Of a stretch of DNA of 13,793 nucleotides, positions 1-6,078 are shown one piece after another. This DNA is from SICU01 sp964408235 (GTDB lineage: Archaea > Nanobdellota > Nanobdellia > Pacearchaeales > GW2011-AR1). The notes under the pieces were generated by a model. It saw nothing but the letters and a program-made list of their open reading frames with translations. It searched no databases and was not told the DNA's origin. A program made the position numbers and the translations under genes. Position 1 is the first letter of the stretch; each line of letters opens with the position of its first letter. The stretch covers positions 1 through 13,793 of the forward strand of contig CAYOYN010000013.1 in NCBI GenBank assembly GCA_964408235.1, in the 5' to 3' direction.

Positions 1-869
1 GTATCTGTTTTACCTATTGACATATCCAATTCTGTTTCTATTGCTGCATTTCCTCCAGGAGTAATTTCAGTTGTTTTGCTTGAGCCTTTGAACAATGAAA
101 CTACTTTTGTTTTGATTGTTTTGTATTTGATTTGATTAGCTTCTTTAATCATTATTCCGGGCTTTATTTCAATTGTATCTCCAACTTTTAATTTTCCTGC
201 CTTAAGTGTTCCACCCATTACTGCACCATGCAAGTTTGAAGGTTTTGTACCTGGTTTATTGATATCAAAAGATCTTGCTACTAGGAATAATGGCTTTTCG
301 TTTGGGTTTCTTTCAGGAAGAGGTATTTCACACATAGCCTCATAGATTCTTTCTAGATTTATTTCTTGTTGAGAAGAAACTGGAATTATTATTGCGTTTT
401 CCGCAATTGTACCTTTGAATTCTTTTCTAATCATGTTGTAATTCTCTATTGCTTTTTCTTTTGAAACAAGGTCTATCTTATTTTGAACAATTATTATATT
501 TTGGATATTTTTTGCTTGTAATGCCATCAAGTGTTCTCTAGTTTGAGGCTTGATTCCTTCATTTGCGGCTACTACTAGAATTGCTGCATCTACAATAGCT
601 GCTCCTGAAAGCATTGTAGCCATAAGCATTTCGTGTCCAGGGGCGTCAATAAATGTGATGTATCTTATCTTGTCTCCTTTATTGTCTATATTGTATTCTT
701 TGTCTTTAGAAATTGTAATATCTGCATAACCTAGTTTTATAGTAATTCCACGTTTAAGTTCTTCAGAGTGAGTATCTGTCCATTTTTTACTTAATTTGTA
801 TAAAAGTGTAGTTTTACCATGGTCGATATGACCAGCAATTATTACATTTAGGGTATCTAGTTCTTGCAT
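1..869 (-). CDS. eif2g: Translation initiation factor aIF2 subunit gamma (C-terminus outside window)
   Basis: GTPase subunit of the archaeal aIF2 heterotrimer, which brings initiator Met-tRNA to the small ribosomal subunit. I translated the open frame by hand; it has no stop before the left edge, giving about 289 residues. Visible motifs are G1 AGHIDHGKT (12-20), switch I RGITI (40-44), G3 DAPGH (75-79) and G4 NKID (130-133), followed by the start of the domain II beta-barrel. The start is supported by a TATA box centred 26 nt upstream. The segment between switch I and DAPGH (about 50-74), where most aIF2/eIF2 gamma proteins carry a Cys-rich zinc knuckle, is short and has no cysteine. It is preceded by the 95-residue gene and eS6; an eS6 and aIF2 gamma neighbourhood is common in archaea. 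Identity is very secure. Confidence 0.96.
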   Translation of the reverse strand, partial: MQELDTLNVIIAGHIDHGKTTLLYKLSKKWTDTHSEELKRGITIKLGYADITISKDKEYNIDNKGDKIRYITFIDAPGHEMLMATMLSGAAIVDAAILVVAANEGIKPQTREHLMALQAKNIQNIIIVQNKIDLVSKEKAIENYNMIRKEFKGTIAENAIIIPVSSQQEINLERIYEAMCEIPLPERNPNEKPLFLVARSFDINKPGTKPSNLHGAVMGGTLKAGKLKVGDTIEIKPGIMIKEANQIKYKTIKTKVVSLFKGSSKTTEITPGGNAAIETELDMSIGKTD

Positions 870-890
870 ATAATTGTAGGCGTTTTTGGG

Positions 891-900
891 TTTTTAAATA
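891..900 (-). promoter_or_regulatory. TATA box for aIF2 gamma
   Basis: On the minus strand this reads TATTTAAAAA, centred 26 nt before the aIF2 gamma ATG. It lies between the stop of the 95-residue gene and the start codon. The spacing predicts a transcript starting at or next to the ATG (leaderless). The 12-nt core including the adjacent CCC is identical to that of the eS6 promoter. Confidence 0.6.
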
Positions 901-904
901 CTGT

Positions 905-1192
905 TTATTCTACCAATCTAAAACGAATTGTCCTTTTGGAAGATTTTGAAGTTAGGCTAACTTGGATTTCATACATTTTATTTGGTTCAATAACATACAT
1001 TTCTTCTATTACTCTATCTACAACTCTTGTTAATAAAGGTAATTTTTCAGGAGAATATCCAAAAACATAATTAATTGGTTTTCTAGGATTTTCTCTATCT
1101 GCAATATGTCTCATTTCATTCCAATGGTTTAATACTGCGATAGTTTCCCATCCTTTTGTAGAATAACTTGCCCTCTCAACAAATATTGGCAT
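905..1192 (-). CDS. Conserved-looking hypothetical protein, 95 residues, in the eS6 operon
   Basis: I do not recognise a family. The protein is soluble and basic, with no signal peptide, membrane segment or Cys cluster. It begins MPIFVERASY, has a helix-prone middle (about 50-70, with RVVDRVIEEMYVIEP) and ends in a strand-like basic segment (KSSKRTIRFRLVE). The ATG lies 1 nt after the eS6 stop, so it is almost certainly co-transcribed and translationally coupled with eS6. The next gene downstream is aIF2 gamma, with its own TATA box. Position suggests a role tied to translation, but that is inference only. The antisense frame (864-1070) is a shadow. Confidence 0.75.
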   Translation of the reverse strand: MPIFVERASYSTKGWETIAVLNHWNEMRHIADRENPRKPINYVFGYSPEKLPLLTRVVDRVIEEMYVIEPNKMYEIQVSLTSKSSKRTIRFRLVE

Positions 1193-1193
1193 T

Positions 1194-1634
1194 TTATTGA
1201 GCTTGAGCTTCTGCCTTCTCTTTTGGCTTGTTCTGTTCTGGGAATAATTCGCTCATTGGTTTTGAGCCATGTTTTGTTACTATCATATTCACTTGAACTG
1301 TTTTTTCAGACATTTGCATTCCTCTTACTGTCTTTCTTAATCTTAAACCATCAGGCATTTGTCTTTTCTTCTTTCCGCCCCATCTTGGTCTTTTGTGCAT
1401 TCCCCAACCCTTTGTTAAGATTATTCTTTTAACTTCAGATCCTTGTACATCAGGTTTATGTGCAAATCCTGAGGAGTCAGATCCGCCTGTAATTTTTAAT
1501 GTATATCCAGATAATGATTCAGATAATTCAGATCCATCTACTTCTTCGCCTATTTTCTTTCCAACCAAGGATTCTGCATTAGACTCTACTTTCCAAGCTT
1601 TTCCTTTATCGGATATGTTTAATTTGAATACCAT
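1194..1634 (-). CDS. rps6e: Small-subunit ribosomal protein eS6
   Basis: Structural protein of the 30S subunit, archaeal/eukaryotic type. The 146-residue product begins MVFKLNISDKGKAWKVE and contains the family's glycine-rich core (GYTLKITGGSDSSGFAHKPD, about 44-63) and the basic segment around WGMHKRPRWGGKKKRQMPDG followed by LRLRKTVRG. The C-terminus is a low-complexity K/E/A/Q tail. Length fits archaeal eS6. A TATA box centred 28 nt upstream of the ATG separates this unit from the VKOR gene, and the unknown 95-residue gene follows after 1 nt. The two plus-strand open frames across this gene are antisense shadows. Confidence 0.96.
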   Translation of the reverse strand: MVFKLNISDKGKAWKVESNAESLVGKKIGEEVDGSELSESLSGYTLKITGGSDSSGFAHKPDVQGSEVKRIILTKGWGMHKRPRWGGKKKRQMPDGLRLRKTVRGMQMSEKTVQVNMIVTKHGSKPMSELFPEQNKPKEKAEAQAQ

Positions 1635-1657
1635 TAAATGTGGGGTGTGTTTGAGGG

Positions 1658-1667
1658 TTTTTAAATC
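1658..1667 (-). promoter_or_regulatory. TATA box for eS6 operon
   Basis: Minus-strand GATTTAAAAA, centred about 28 nt before the eS6 ATG in the 57-nt gap after the VKOR gene. With the adjoining CCC it shares 12 identical bases (ATTTAAAAACCC) with the aIF2 gamma promoter. Spacing is consistent with a leaderless or very short-leader transcript. Confidence 0.6.
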
Positions 1668-1691
1668 TTACAATTAGGTAGATCTTCCTAG

Positions 1692-2078
1692 TTATAGAGT
1701 TATTATTAATGCAGATAGAAACACATTGATTACTGCAGTAGTAATGCACCATGAACAATAGTTATTTAGTATTCTTGTTTGAATTCCTATAAGGATTATA
1801 GAGTATGCTGATGCTAGGATTGATATTAGTTTTGTTGCAAGTAATAGATTTTGACCAGGGTTTGAATAGATAACTACTAAGATTCCAATATAATATAATA
1901 ATCCTATAAATTCGTTTTTAATTCCCAAAGTTCTTGAATATTTGCTATCTAACACAATATTGCAACTTTCACTATTTACAGGACAAATAACTTTTTTATT
2001 TAGTAAATGGGCTATATTGATGTAGAGGGTTATTGCTATCCCAATGGAGCAGAATATTGTAATTAATGTTTCTTGCAT
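1692..2078 (-). CDS. VKOR-family thiol oxidoreductase (membrane)
   Basis: Integral membrane protein of the vitamin K epoxide reductase family, which re-oxidises periplasmic/extracellular disulfide-forming partners and passes electrons to a quinone. The 128-residue product has four hydrophobic helices (about 4-24, 57-72, 78-100, 109-127). It carries the loop cysteine pair C32 and C39 in the family context CNIVLDSKYS, the following GIKNEFIG region, and the active-site CxxC as CSWC (108-111). Only the bare VKOR domain is present, with no fused thioredoxin domain. It starts 21 nt after the 87-residue gene and no separate TATA box is obvious, so it is probably the third gene of the aIF5B unit, an unexpected setting for a disulfide enzyme. 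A small exported Cys-containing protein is encoded divergently from the same operon's promoter. Confidence 0.9.
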   Translation of the reverse strand: MQETLITIFCSIGIAITLYINIAHLLNKKVICPVNSESCNIVLDSKYSRTLGIKNEFIGLLYYIGILVVIYSNPGQNLLLATKLISILASAYSIILIGIQTRILNNYCSWCITTAVINVFLSALIITL

Positions 2079-2099
2079 AAAATTATCTGTTTTTTGAGC

Positions 2100-2363
2100 T
2101 TATATTACTTTTCTAACGCTTTGAGGCAGGTCATTTTCGGTTAATATCCATTCTCTATTCCTAAATGGTATTTCCCTTTTTCTTTTTGCTGCTCTAATGC
2201 TATTCTCAAAAATGTCTATGTAAACTTCTGTAGTTCCCTTTTTTTTAAAGTACTCTTCATATCTAGGATCTATTTCTTCAACGACTTTATACCTTTCATC
2301 TTCAATAATTAATGTTCCTTCACGAGAAAAATCTATGCTTAACCTATATATTGCATTATCCAT
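2100..2363 (-). CDS. Hypothetical protein, 87 residues, coupled to aIF5B
   Basis: No family recognised. A charged soluble protein with a probable beta-rich N-terminal half (YRLSIDFSREGTLIIEDERY, about 6-25), a charged middle containing YFKKKGTTEVYIDI, and a basic helix (about 54-66, RAAKRKREIPFRNRE). No Cys, signal peptide or membrane segment. The ATG directly follows the aIF5B stop codon (TAAATG, no gap), indicating translational coupling, and VKOR follows 21 nt later. The basic charge and position suggest a nucleic-acid or ribosome-associated role, but nothing in the sequence proves it. Confidence 0.75.
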   Translation of the reverse strand: MDNAIYRLSIDFSREGTLIIEDERYKVVEEIDPRYEEYFKKKGTTEVYIDIFENSIRAAKRKREIPFRNREWILTENDLPQSVRKVI

Positions 2364-4091
2364 TTATTTACCCCAGTCAGAATTTTTCTTTCTCTTGATT
2401 TCTGCTATTTCCATTATTGCTTTAATTTCCGTTTCTGTTAGGAGGTCTTTGTTTTTCTTAAATGCTTTAAACTGAGTTTCTCCTAATTGACTGTAAAGAT
2501 ATCTTTTATCTGCTAATTGTCTTTCAAAATTTGTTCCAGGTAAGGACATTGCAAGTTCTTTTCCTTCAGAAGCTTCTTCGACAGAATCTTTATTTTCTTG
2601 TAGGGCCTTTACTCTTGCTATTGGTTCATCAGTTTCATCAATCAATTGGACGTTTTTCTTTACTTTTCCTGCTAAAACTTTTACTCCGAAAATAGCAGGA
2701 TTTGAATTTCTAAATTGATATTTATGTAATATTTCTAATTTGCAAATAGGTGCTAACTCCATCATTCTTTCCTTTTCTATTTGAGAGTGTTTTTCTTGTC
2801 TCCATTTTTGGAGGTCTTCTATAAGCTTGTAAACTACTTGATTTGTTAGGACCTTTATGCTTTTTTTATCGTATTCGAGATCTGGCTCAATATCTACATT
2901 GAAACCTAAGATTATCGCATTTAGAGGATTTAATTCTAAATTTGCTTTGCCTGCAACAATGTCTGACTTTCCTATATCTCCAATTGAAGCTCTTACTACT
3001 GGAATATTTGCTTGTTTTAACAAAGTTAATAGTGCTTCCAAACTACCTAGTGAATCTGCTTTTGCAATTATTCCTTCTTTGTCTGTCTGAATAGTATTCT
3101 TAAATTCTTTAGCAAATTTTTCAGTTAGTTCTTTTTCATTATTCTCTACTTTCTGAAATGGCATTCCTGAAAGAATCTCTTCTTTGTTTGTTAATTGCAT
3201 TCTGATCCCTGTTGTTGCAAAAACTTCTTTTTCTGATTTGAATTTATTGCTTAATGGAAGGACTTCTTCTATTGACCTTATTTTAGTAATTATTATTTTA
3301 CCATCTAATGTAGCTATTCCTATTTGGTCTCCTTCTTTTAGGGCTCCATCATAGAGAATTGCTTCTGCTGTTTCCATTGAACGTTGTTTTTTTACTTCTA
3401 GAAGAATTCCTTTTGATTCGTTCGAAAGTGTTAATTTTTCCCCTAAGAATTTTTGGGATAATCCGCATAACACTAGAAGAATTTCAGGTATTCCTTCCCT
3501 TGTTCTTGCAGAACATGGTACTATTGCTATCTTTTTAGTAAAGTCTGATACTTCATAAAATAAATCGCTATCAAATCCGTGTGCTTGAAGAGAAGATTGG
3601 AAAGTCCCAAAAGCTATCTCAAATTCGCTTTTTGTGTGAGGGGGTAAATTGTCCAAGGACTTCTTTATTGTTTCTTCTCTTCTCCAACCGCTTAATTTGT
3701 CTATTTTGTTTAATGCTACTACAAAAGGAGTTTTATTTGCCTTTAGAATTTGGATTACTTCTGCAGTTTGAGGTTGTATTCCTTCTTTTATGTCAACTAC
3801 AAGAATTGCTATGTCTGCTAATGAGCCTCCTCTTTGTCTTAAGTTTGTAAATGCTGCGTGGCCTGGAGTATCTATAAATAAGAAACCTGGAATTTTTAGG
3901 TCTATTCCAGCTTTATCTATTAAAGGGCAGACGCTCTTTATCTGATCAAATGGATATTTTGTAAATGATATCTTTTGAGTGATGCCTCCTGCTTCTCCTG
4001 CTTGAACAGAGCTACCTCTAAAACAATCTAAAAGTGATGTTTTTCCATGGTCTACATGACCTGCTACTGTGATTATTGGTTGTCTTATCAT
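2364..4091 (-). CDS. infB: Translation initiation factor aIF5B (IF2-like GTPase)
   Basis: GTPase that promotes ribosomal subunit joining at the end of initiation. The 575-residue product has the G domain at the N-terminus with no extension: G1 AGHVDHGKT (10-18), switch I GGITQ (35-39), G3 DTPGH (74-78), G4 NKID (128-131) and the SAR element (G5) before the beta-barrel domain II. The middle domain contains the expected GIIAKADSLGSLEALL segment, and the C-terminal half matches domains III-IV. Length is normal for archaeal aIF5B, and no intein is present. The ATG is 24-25 nt from a TATA-like box that also faces a divergent gene. It heads the unit aIF5B, 87-residue protein, VKOR. Confidence 0.97.
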   Translation of the reverse strand: MIRQPIITVAGHVDHGKTSLLDCFRGSSVQAGEAGGITQKISFTKYPFDQIKSVCPLIDKAGIDLKIPGFLFIDTPGHAAFTNLRQRGGSLADIAILVVDIKEGIQPQTAEVIQILKANKTPFVVALNKIDKLSGWRREETIKKSLDNLPPHTKSEFEIAFGTFQSSLQAHGFDSDLFYEVSDFTKKIAIVPCSARTREGIPEILLVLCGLSQKFLGEKLTLSNESKGILLEVKKQRSMETAEAILYDGALKEGDQIGIATLDGKIIITKIRSIEEVLPLSNKFKSEKEVFATTGIRMQLTNKEEILSGMPFQKVENNEKELTEKFAKEFKNTIQTDKEGIIAKADSLGSLEALLTLLKQANIPVVRASIGDIGKSDIVAGKANLELNPLNAIILGFNVDIEPDLEYDKKSIKVLTNQVVYKLIEDLQKWRQEKHSQIEKERMMELAPICKLEILHKYQFRNSNPAIFGVKVLAGKVKKNVQLIDETDEPIARVKALQENKDSVEEASEGKELAMSLPGTNFERQLADKRYLYSQLGETQFKAFKKNKDLLTETEIKAIMEIAEIKRKKNSDWGK

Positions 4092-4111
4092 ATATTTTCG
4101 AGCTTAACCTT

Positions 4112-4121
4112 GTTTTTAAAC
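4112..4121. promoter_or_regulatory. Shared, near-palindromic TATA box of a divergent gene pair
   Basis: GTTTTTAAAC (GTTTAAAAAC on the other strand) lies exactly in the middle of the 50-nt gap between the aIF5B ATG and the ATG of the small exported protein. Its centre at 4116.5 is about 25 nt from both start codons. That is the spacing of other TATA boxes here, so one box may serve both directions. Confidence 0.55.
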
Positions 4122-4141
4122 ATTAACGGGAGATTTAAATT

Positions 4142-4393
4142 ATGAGGAAATTGGTTATTTTGAGTTTCTTAGTTTTGATATTTACTTGTTCTTTCTTTGT
4201 TGCCGGATATTATGTTTTATTTGATACTGGTTTTTCTGGAAGTTATACTAAGGCTCTTTGTAAAGGGAATATGTGCGCAGATTATGAATTTTCTTGTTAT
4301 AAGGGAGTTATTGTGGAATCTAAGAGAATAAGTGGTTTTTTAGTGGTTGATGAAGATTGGGTAGATACTAGAGATAGAGAAAATGTTTGCTAG
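4142..4393 (+). CDS. Small exported or membrane-anchored Cys-containing protein
   Basis: Function unknown. The 83-residue product has a short basic start (MRKL) and one strongly hydrophobic segment (about 4-26), either a signal peptide or a membrane anchor. The remaining 55-60 residues should lie outside the membrane and contain C40, C45, C52 and a C-terminal C83, an even number suited to two disulfides; C16 lies in the hydrophobic segment. It is divergent from the operon that encodes VKOR, with a promoter box centred about 25 nt from its ATG. A link to VKOR-driven disulfide formation is plausible inference. Its stop codon abuts the stop codon of the convergent PC4-like gene with no intervening base. 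Confidence 0.7.
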   Translation: MRKLVILSFLVLIFTCSFFVAGYYVLFDTGFSGSYTKALCKGNMCADYEFSCYKGVIVESKRISGFLVVDEDWVDTRDRENVC

Positions 4394-4717
4394 TTACATT
4401 TCTAATTCTTCATAGTTTTCTTGCTTAGCTTTCTTTGCAGGTTTTGCTTTTGACTTTTGTGACTCTTGGTATTTCTTTGCTTCTTCTACTGCTGCTTCTG
4501 ATACCTGGAAGTCTGCTTCATTAATTGAATTAATTGCTTTTTTGAAGTTTGCAAATTGTTCTGCGCTTATTCTTGTTCCTGCCTTTGTGAAACCAGTATA
4601 TCTTTCTGAACGAACAAATTCTCTTATTGTTAAGCCTGCCTTCCCTCCAAAATCATCAATTCTGATAACTATGTCAGTTTCTTGATTTTTTGGTATTCTA
4701 TCAATATCTTTTTCCAT
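4394..4717 (-). CDS. PC4/SUB1-like single-stranded nucleic-acid-binding protein
   Basis: Likely a homologue of the PC4 (p15) coactivator fold, which binds single-stranded DNA or RNA and can affect transcription or repair. Of 107 residues, about 14-65 match the family pattern: strands in DIVIRIDDFGGKAG, then the hallmark LTIREFV, then YTGFTKAGTRISAEQFANFKKAI, corresponding to the usual KGxxL.xxxxxxLK ending of PC4. The C-terminal third is a charged K/A/E-rich tail, probably disordered. The family call rests on motif memory, not on a search. It has its own TATA box centred 25 nt before the ATG and a perfect inverted repeat between that box and the start. Confidence 0.7.
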   Translation of the reverse strand: MEKDIDRIPKNQETDIVIRIDDFGGKAGLTIREFVRSERYTGFTKAGTRISAEQFANFKKAINSINEADFQVSEAAVEEAKKYQESQKSKAKPAKKAKQENYEELEM

Positions 4718-4725
4718 ACCATTTT

Positions 4726-4738
4726 CATAAGGGTTATG
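4726..4738. repeat. 13-nt inverted repeat in the PC4-like gene promoter
   Basis: CATAA-GGG-TTATG, a perfect 5-bp inverted repeat with a 3-nt spacer. It sits immediately downstream of the TATA box and about 9-21 nt before the ATG of the PC4-like gene, where a bound protein would block transcription initiation. A candidate operator; chance occurrence in AT-rich DNA is possible. Confidence 0.3.
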
Positions 4739-4746
4739 TATTTAAG
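4738..4746 (-). promoter_or_regulatory. TATA box for the PC4-like gene
   Basis: Minus-strand CTTAAATAC, centred 25 nt before the ATG at 4717, consistent with a leaderless transcript. Confidence 0.5.
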
Positions 4747-4782
4747 GATTTGTGTTTCTTTTTCGTATTCATAAAGGAATAG

Positions 4783-4792
4783 ATTTATAAAT
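4783..4792 (+). promoter_or_regulatory. TATA box for the 84-residue gene
   Basis: ATTTATAAAT is the best TATA box in the gap. Its centre is only 13 nt from the ATG at 4801 but 25-26 nt from the in-frame ATG at 4813. This spacing decides the start of the next gene. Confidence 0.55.
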
Positions 4793-4812
4793 CGAATATT
4801 ATGACTTTTTTG

Positions 4813-5067
4813 ATGGAAGATGTATACCACAAAATATATTTAAATTTAGGACAAGCAACAGCAGAAGATTTGGCTTCTGTACTTACAGCTATGGGCGATC
4901 TTGCAAGAGCTTATGGTGCTCATGGGTTAAGCTTTATGCCTGTTCCGGAAATAGAACTTACTTTAGAAGATAGGGCTCTGAAAGAAAGAGGGCATGCCCC
5001 TTTTTATTTCACTCTTCAGGATGGAAAAAATCTTGAGGATTTATTTAACGAAGTGTTAGGTCAATAG
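4813..5067 (+). CDS. Hypothetical protein, 84 residues
   Basis: No family recognised. It is a small acidic soluble protein that looks alpha/beta: MEDVYHKIYLNLG, then a helix (about 14-33) rich in Ala and Leu with ALASVL/AMGDLARAY-like spacing, then a Pro-containing stretch and a C-terminal helix (about 69-83). No Cys, signal or membrane segment. I chose the ATG at 4813 because the strong TATA box is 25-26 nt before it, as in neighbouring genes. The longer form from 4801 adds four residues and would place the TATA box too close, although a weaker CATAAAG at 4770-4776 could serve it. It lies between the PC4-like gene and dus, which has a separate promoter. Confidence 0.65.
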   Translation: MEDVYHKIYLNLGQATAEDLASVLTAMGDLARAYGAHGLSFMPVPEIELTLEDRALKERGHAPFYFTLQDGKNLEDLFNEVLGQ

Positions 5068-5092
5068 TTTGTTAAATTTGGTTTAGAGTATG

Positions 5093-5101
5093 TTTTATAA
5101 T
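5093..5101 (+). promoter_or_regulatory. TATA box for dus
   Basis: TTTTATAAT, centred 27 nt before the dus ATG, within the 56-nt gap after the 84-residue gene. Implies an mRNA beginning at or next to the ATG. Confidence 0.55.
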
Positions 5102-5123
5102 CTCTCTTATTATATATTAATTT

Positions 5124-6056
5124 ATGTTAAAAATTGGAAATATTAAATTGAAGAATAGGCTTTTTCTTGCACCTATGGTTGAAGTTACTGATTGTGCTTA
5201 TAGGCTTCTTTGCAGAGAAGAGGGAGCTGCAATGGCTTATACTGAAATGATTTATGTGGATGCTATTTTGCATGAAAACTCTAGAACTCAAAATTTAATG
5301 AAAGTTGCTGGAAAAAAAGATAACCCTATAGGGTTACAAGTAACTGGAAATAATTTGATTGAGTTTGAGAAGTTTTCTAATTTGAAAATATTAGATAATT
5401 ATGATCTAATTGATATTAATTGTGGGTGTCCTTCTACGAGGATTGTAGGAAATGAAGCTGGGAGCTATCTTCTTAAGAATCCTAATAAAATCGCATCTAT
5501 GATTAAGGTGCTTAAAGATAAGGGATTTACTGTTACTGCTAAAATTAGACTTGGTTTTAAGAACAACAATGTTATGGAAGTTTCTAAAGCGATTGAAAAT
5601 GCGGGAGCTGATTTATTGACTATCCATGCTAGAACTGCTCAGCAAAAATATACGGATGCTCCAGATTGGAGTTGGATTGGTAAAGTGAAAAAAGAAATTG
5701 GAATTCCAGTCGTTGGTAATGGGGGAATTGTAAATGGCGAAACTGCTTCTAAAATTCTTGAAATTTGCGATGGTGCTATGGTTGCTAGTGCTGCTATAGG
5801 AAACCCTTTTGTTTTTAGAGAAATTTTACGTTATCTCAAGACTGGAAAGGAAAAAGAGATAACTAAGATGGACAAGTTGGAAGGATTTTCTGAATATGTT
5901 AAACTTGCAGAAAAAAATGATGTTTTTGAGATGTCTAGGATGAAGTACATAGGAAGTAATTTTCTAAAGGGATTCGATGGAGCATCAGTTGCTCGTGTAA
6001 ACTTGATGAAGTGTAAGGATATCAAGGATGTTAAACTCTTATTGAAAAGTTTATAA
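5124..6056 (+). CDS. tRNA-dihydrouridine synthase (Dus family)
   Basis: Flavoenzyme that reduces uridine to dihydrouridine in the D-loop of tRNA using NAD(P)H and FMN. The 310-residue product shows the N-terminal FMN-binding start (LFLAPMVEVTDCAYRLLCRE, about 13-32), the Gln-containing GLQVTG (70-75), and the active-site motif NCGCPS with the catalytic Cys at 102. Later come the KIRLG strand (about 140-144), HARTAQQKYTDAPDW (about 168-182) and the phosphate-binding GNGGI, then a helical C-terminal domain. Length is normal. Archaea usually have one Dus; the subfamily cannot be fixed by eye. Its last codons form the TATA box of cysS. Confidence 0.93.
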   Translation: MLKIGNIKLKNRLFLAPMVEVTDCAYRLLCREEGAAMAYTEMIYVDAILHENSRTQNLMKVAGKKDNPIGLQVTGNNLIEFEKFSNLKILDNYDLIDINCGCPSTRIVGNEAGSYLLKNPNKIASMIKVLKDKGFTVTAKIRLGFKNNNVMEVSKAIENAGADLLTIHARTAQQKYTDAPDWSWIGKVKKEIGIPVVGNGGIVNGETASKILEICDGAMVASAAIGNPFVFREILRYLKTGKEKEITKMDKLEGFSEYVKLAEKNDVFEMSRMKYIGSNFLKGFDGASVARVNLMKCKDIKDVKLLLKSL

Positions 6057-6057
6057 T
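6050..6057 (+). promoter_or_regulatory. TATA box for cysS, inside the end of dus
   Basis: TTTATAAT spans the last Leu codon and the TAA stop of dus. It is centred about 26 nt before the cysS ATG at 6079. The same bases act as coding sequence and, by this reading, as promoter. Confidence 0.5.
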
Positions 6058-6078
6058 CTTCATTTATGATTGTTAATT

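Noticed and set aside
864..1070. Plus-strand open frame of 68 codons
   Set aside because: Antisense to the 95-residue gene, and its start overlaps the aIF2 gamma start; no family features or promoter.
1223..1677. Two plus-strand open frames across eS6
   Set aside because: Both are antisense to a clear ribosomal protein gene and have composition typical of shadow frames.
2079..2099. Separate promoter for the VKOR gene
   Set aside because: The 21-nt gap is too short, and no TATA box stands out at -25 inside the end of the preceding gene.
2857..3850. Two plus-strand open frames inside aIF5B
   Set aside because: Antisense shadows of the conserved GTPase; hydrophobic runs arise from the reverse of charged helices.
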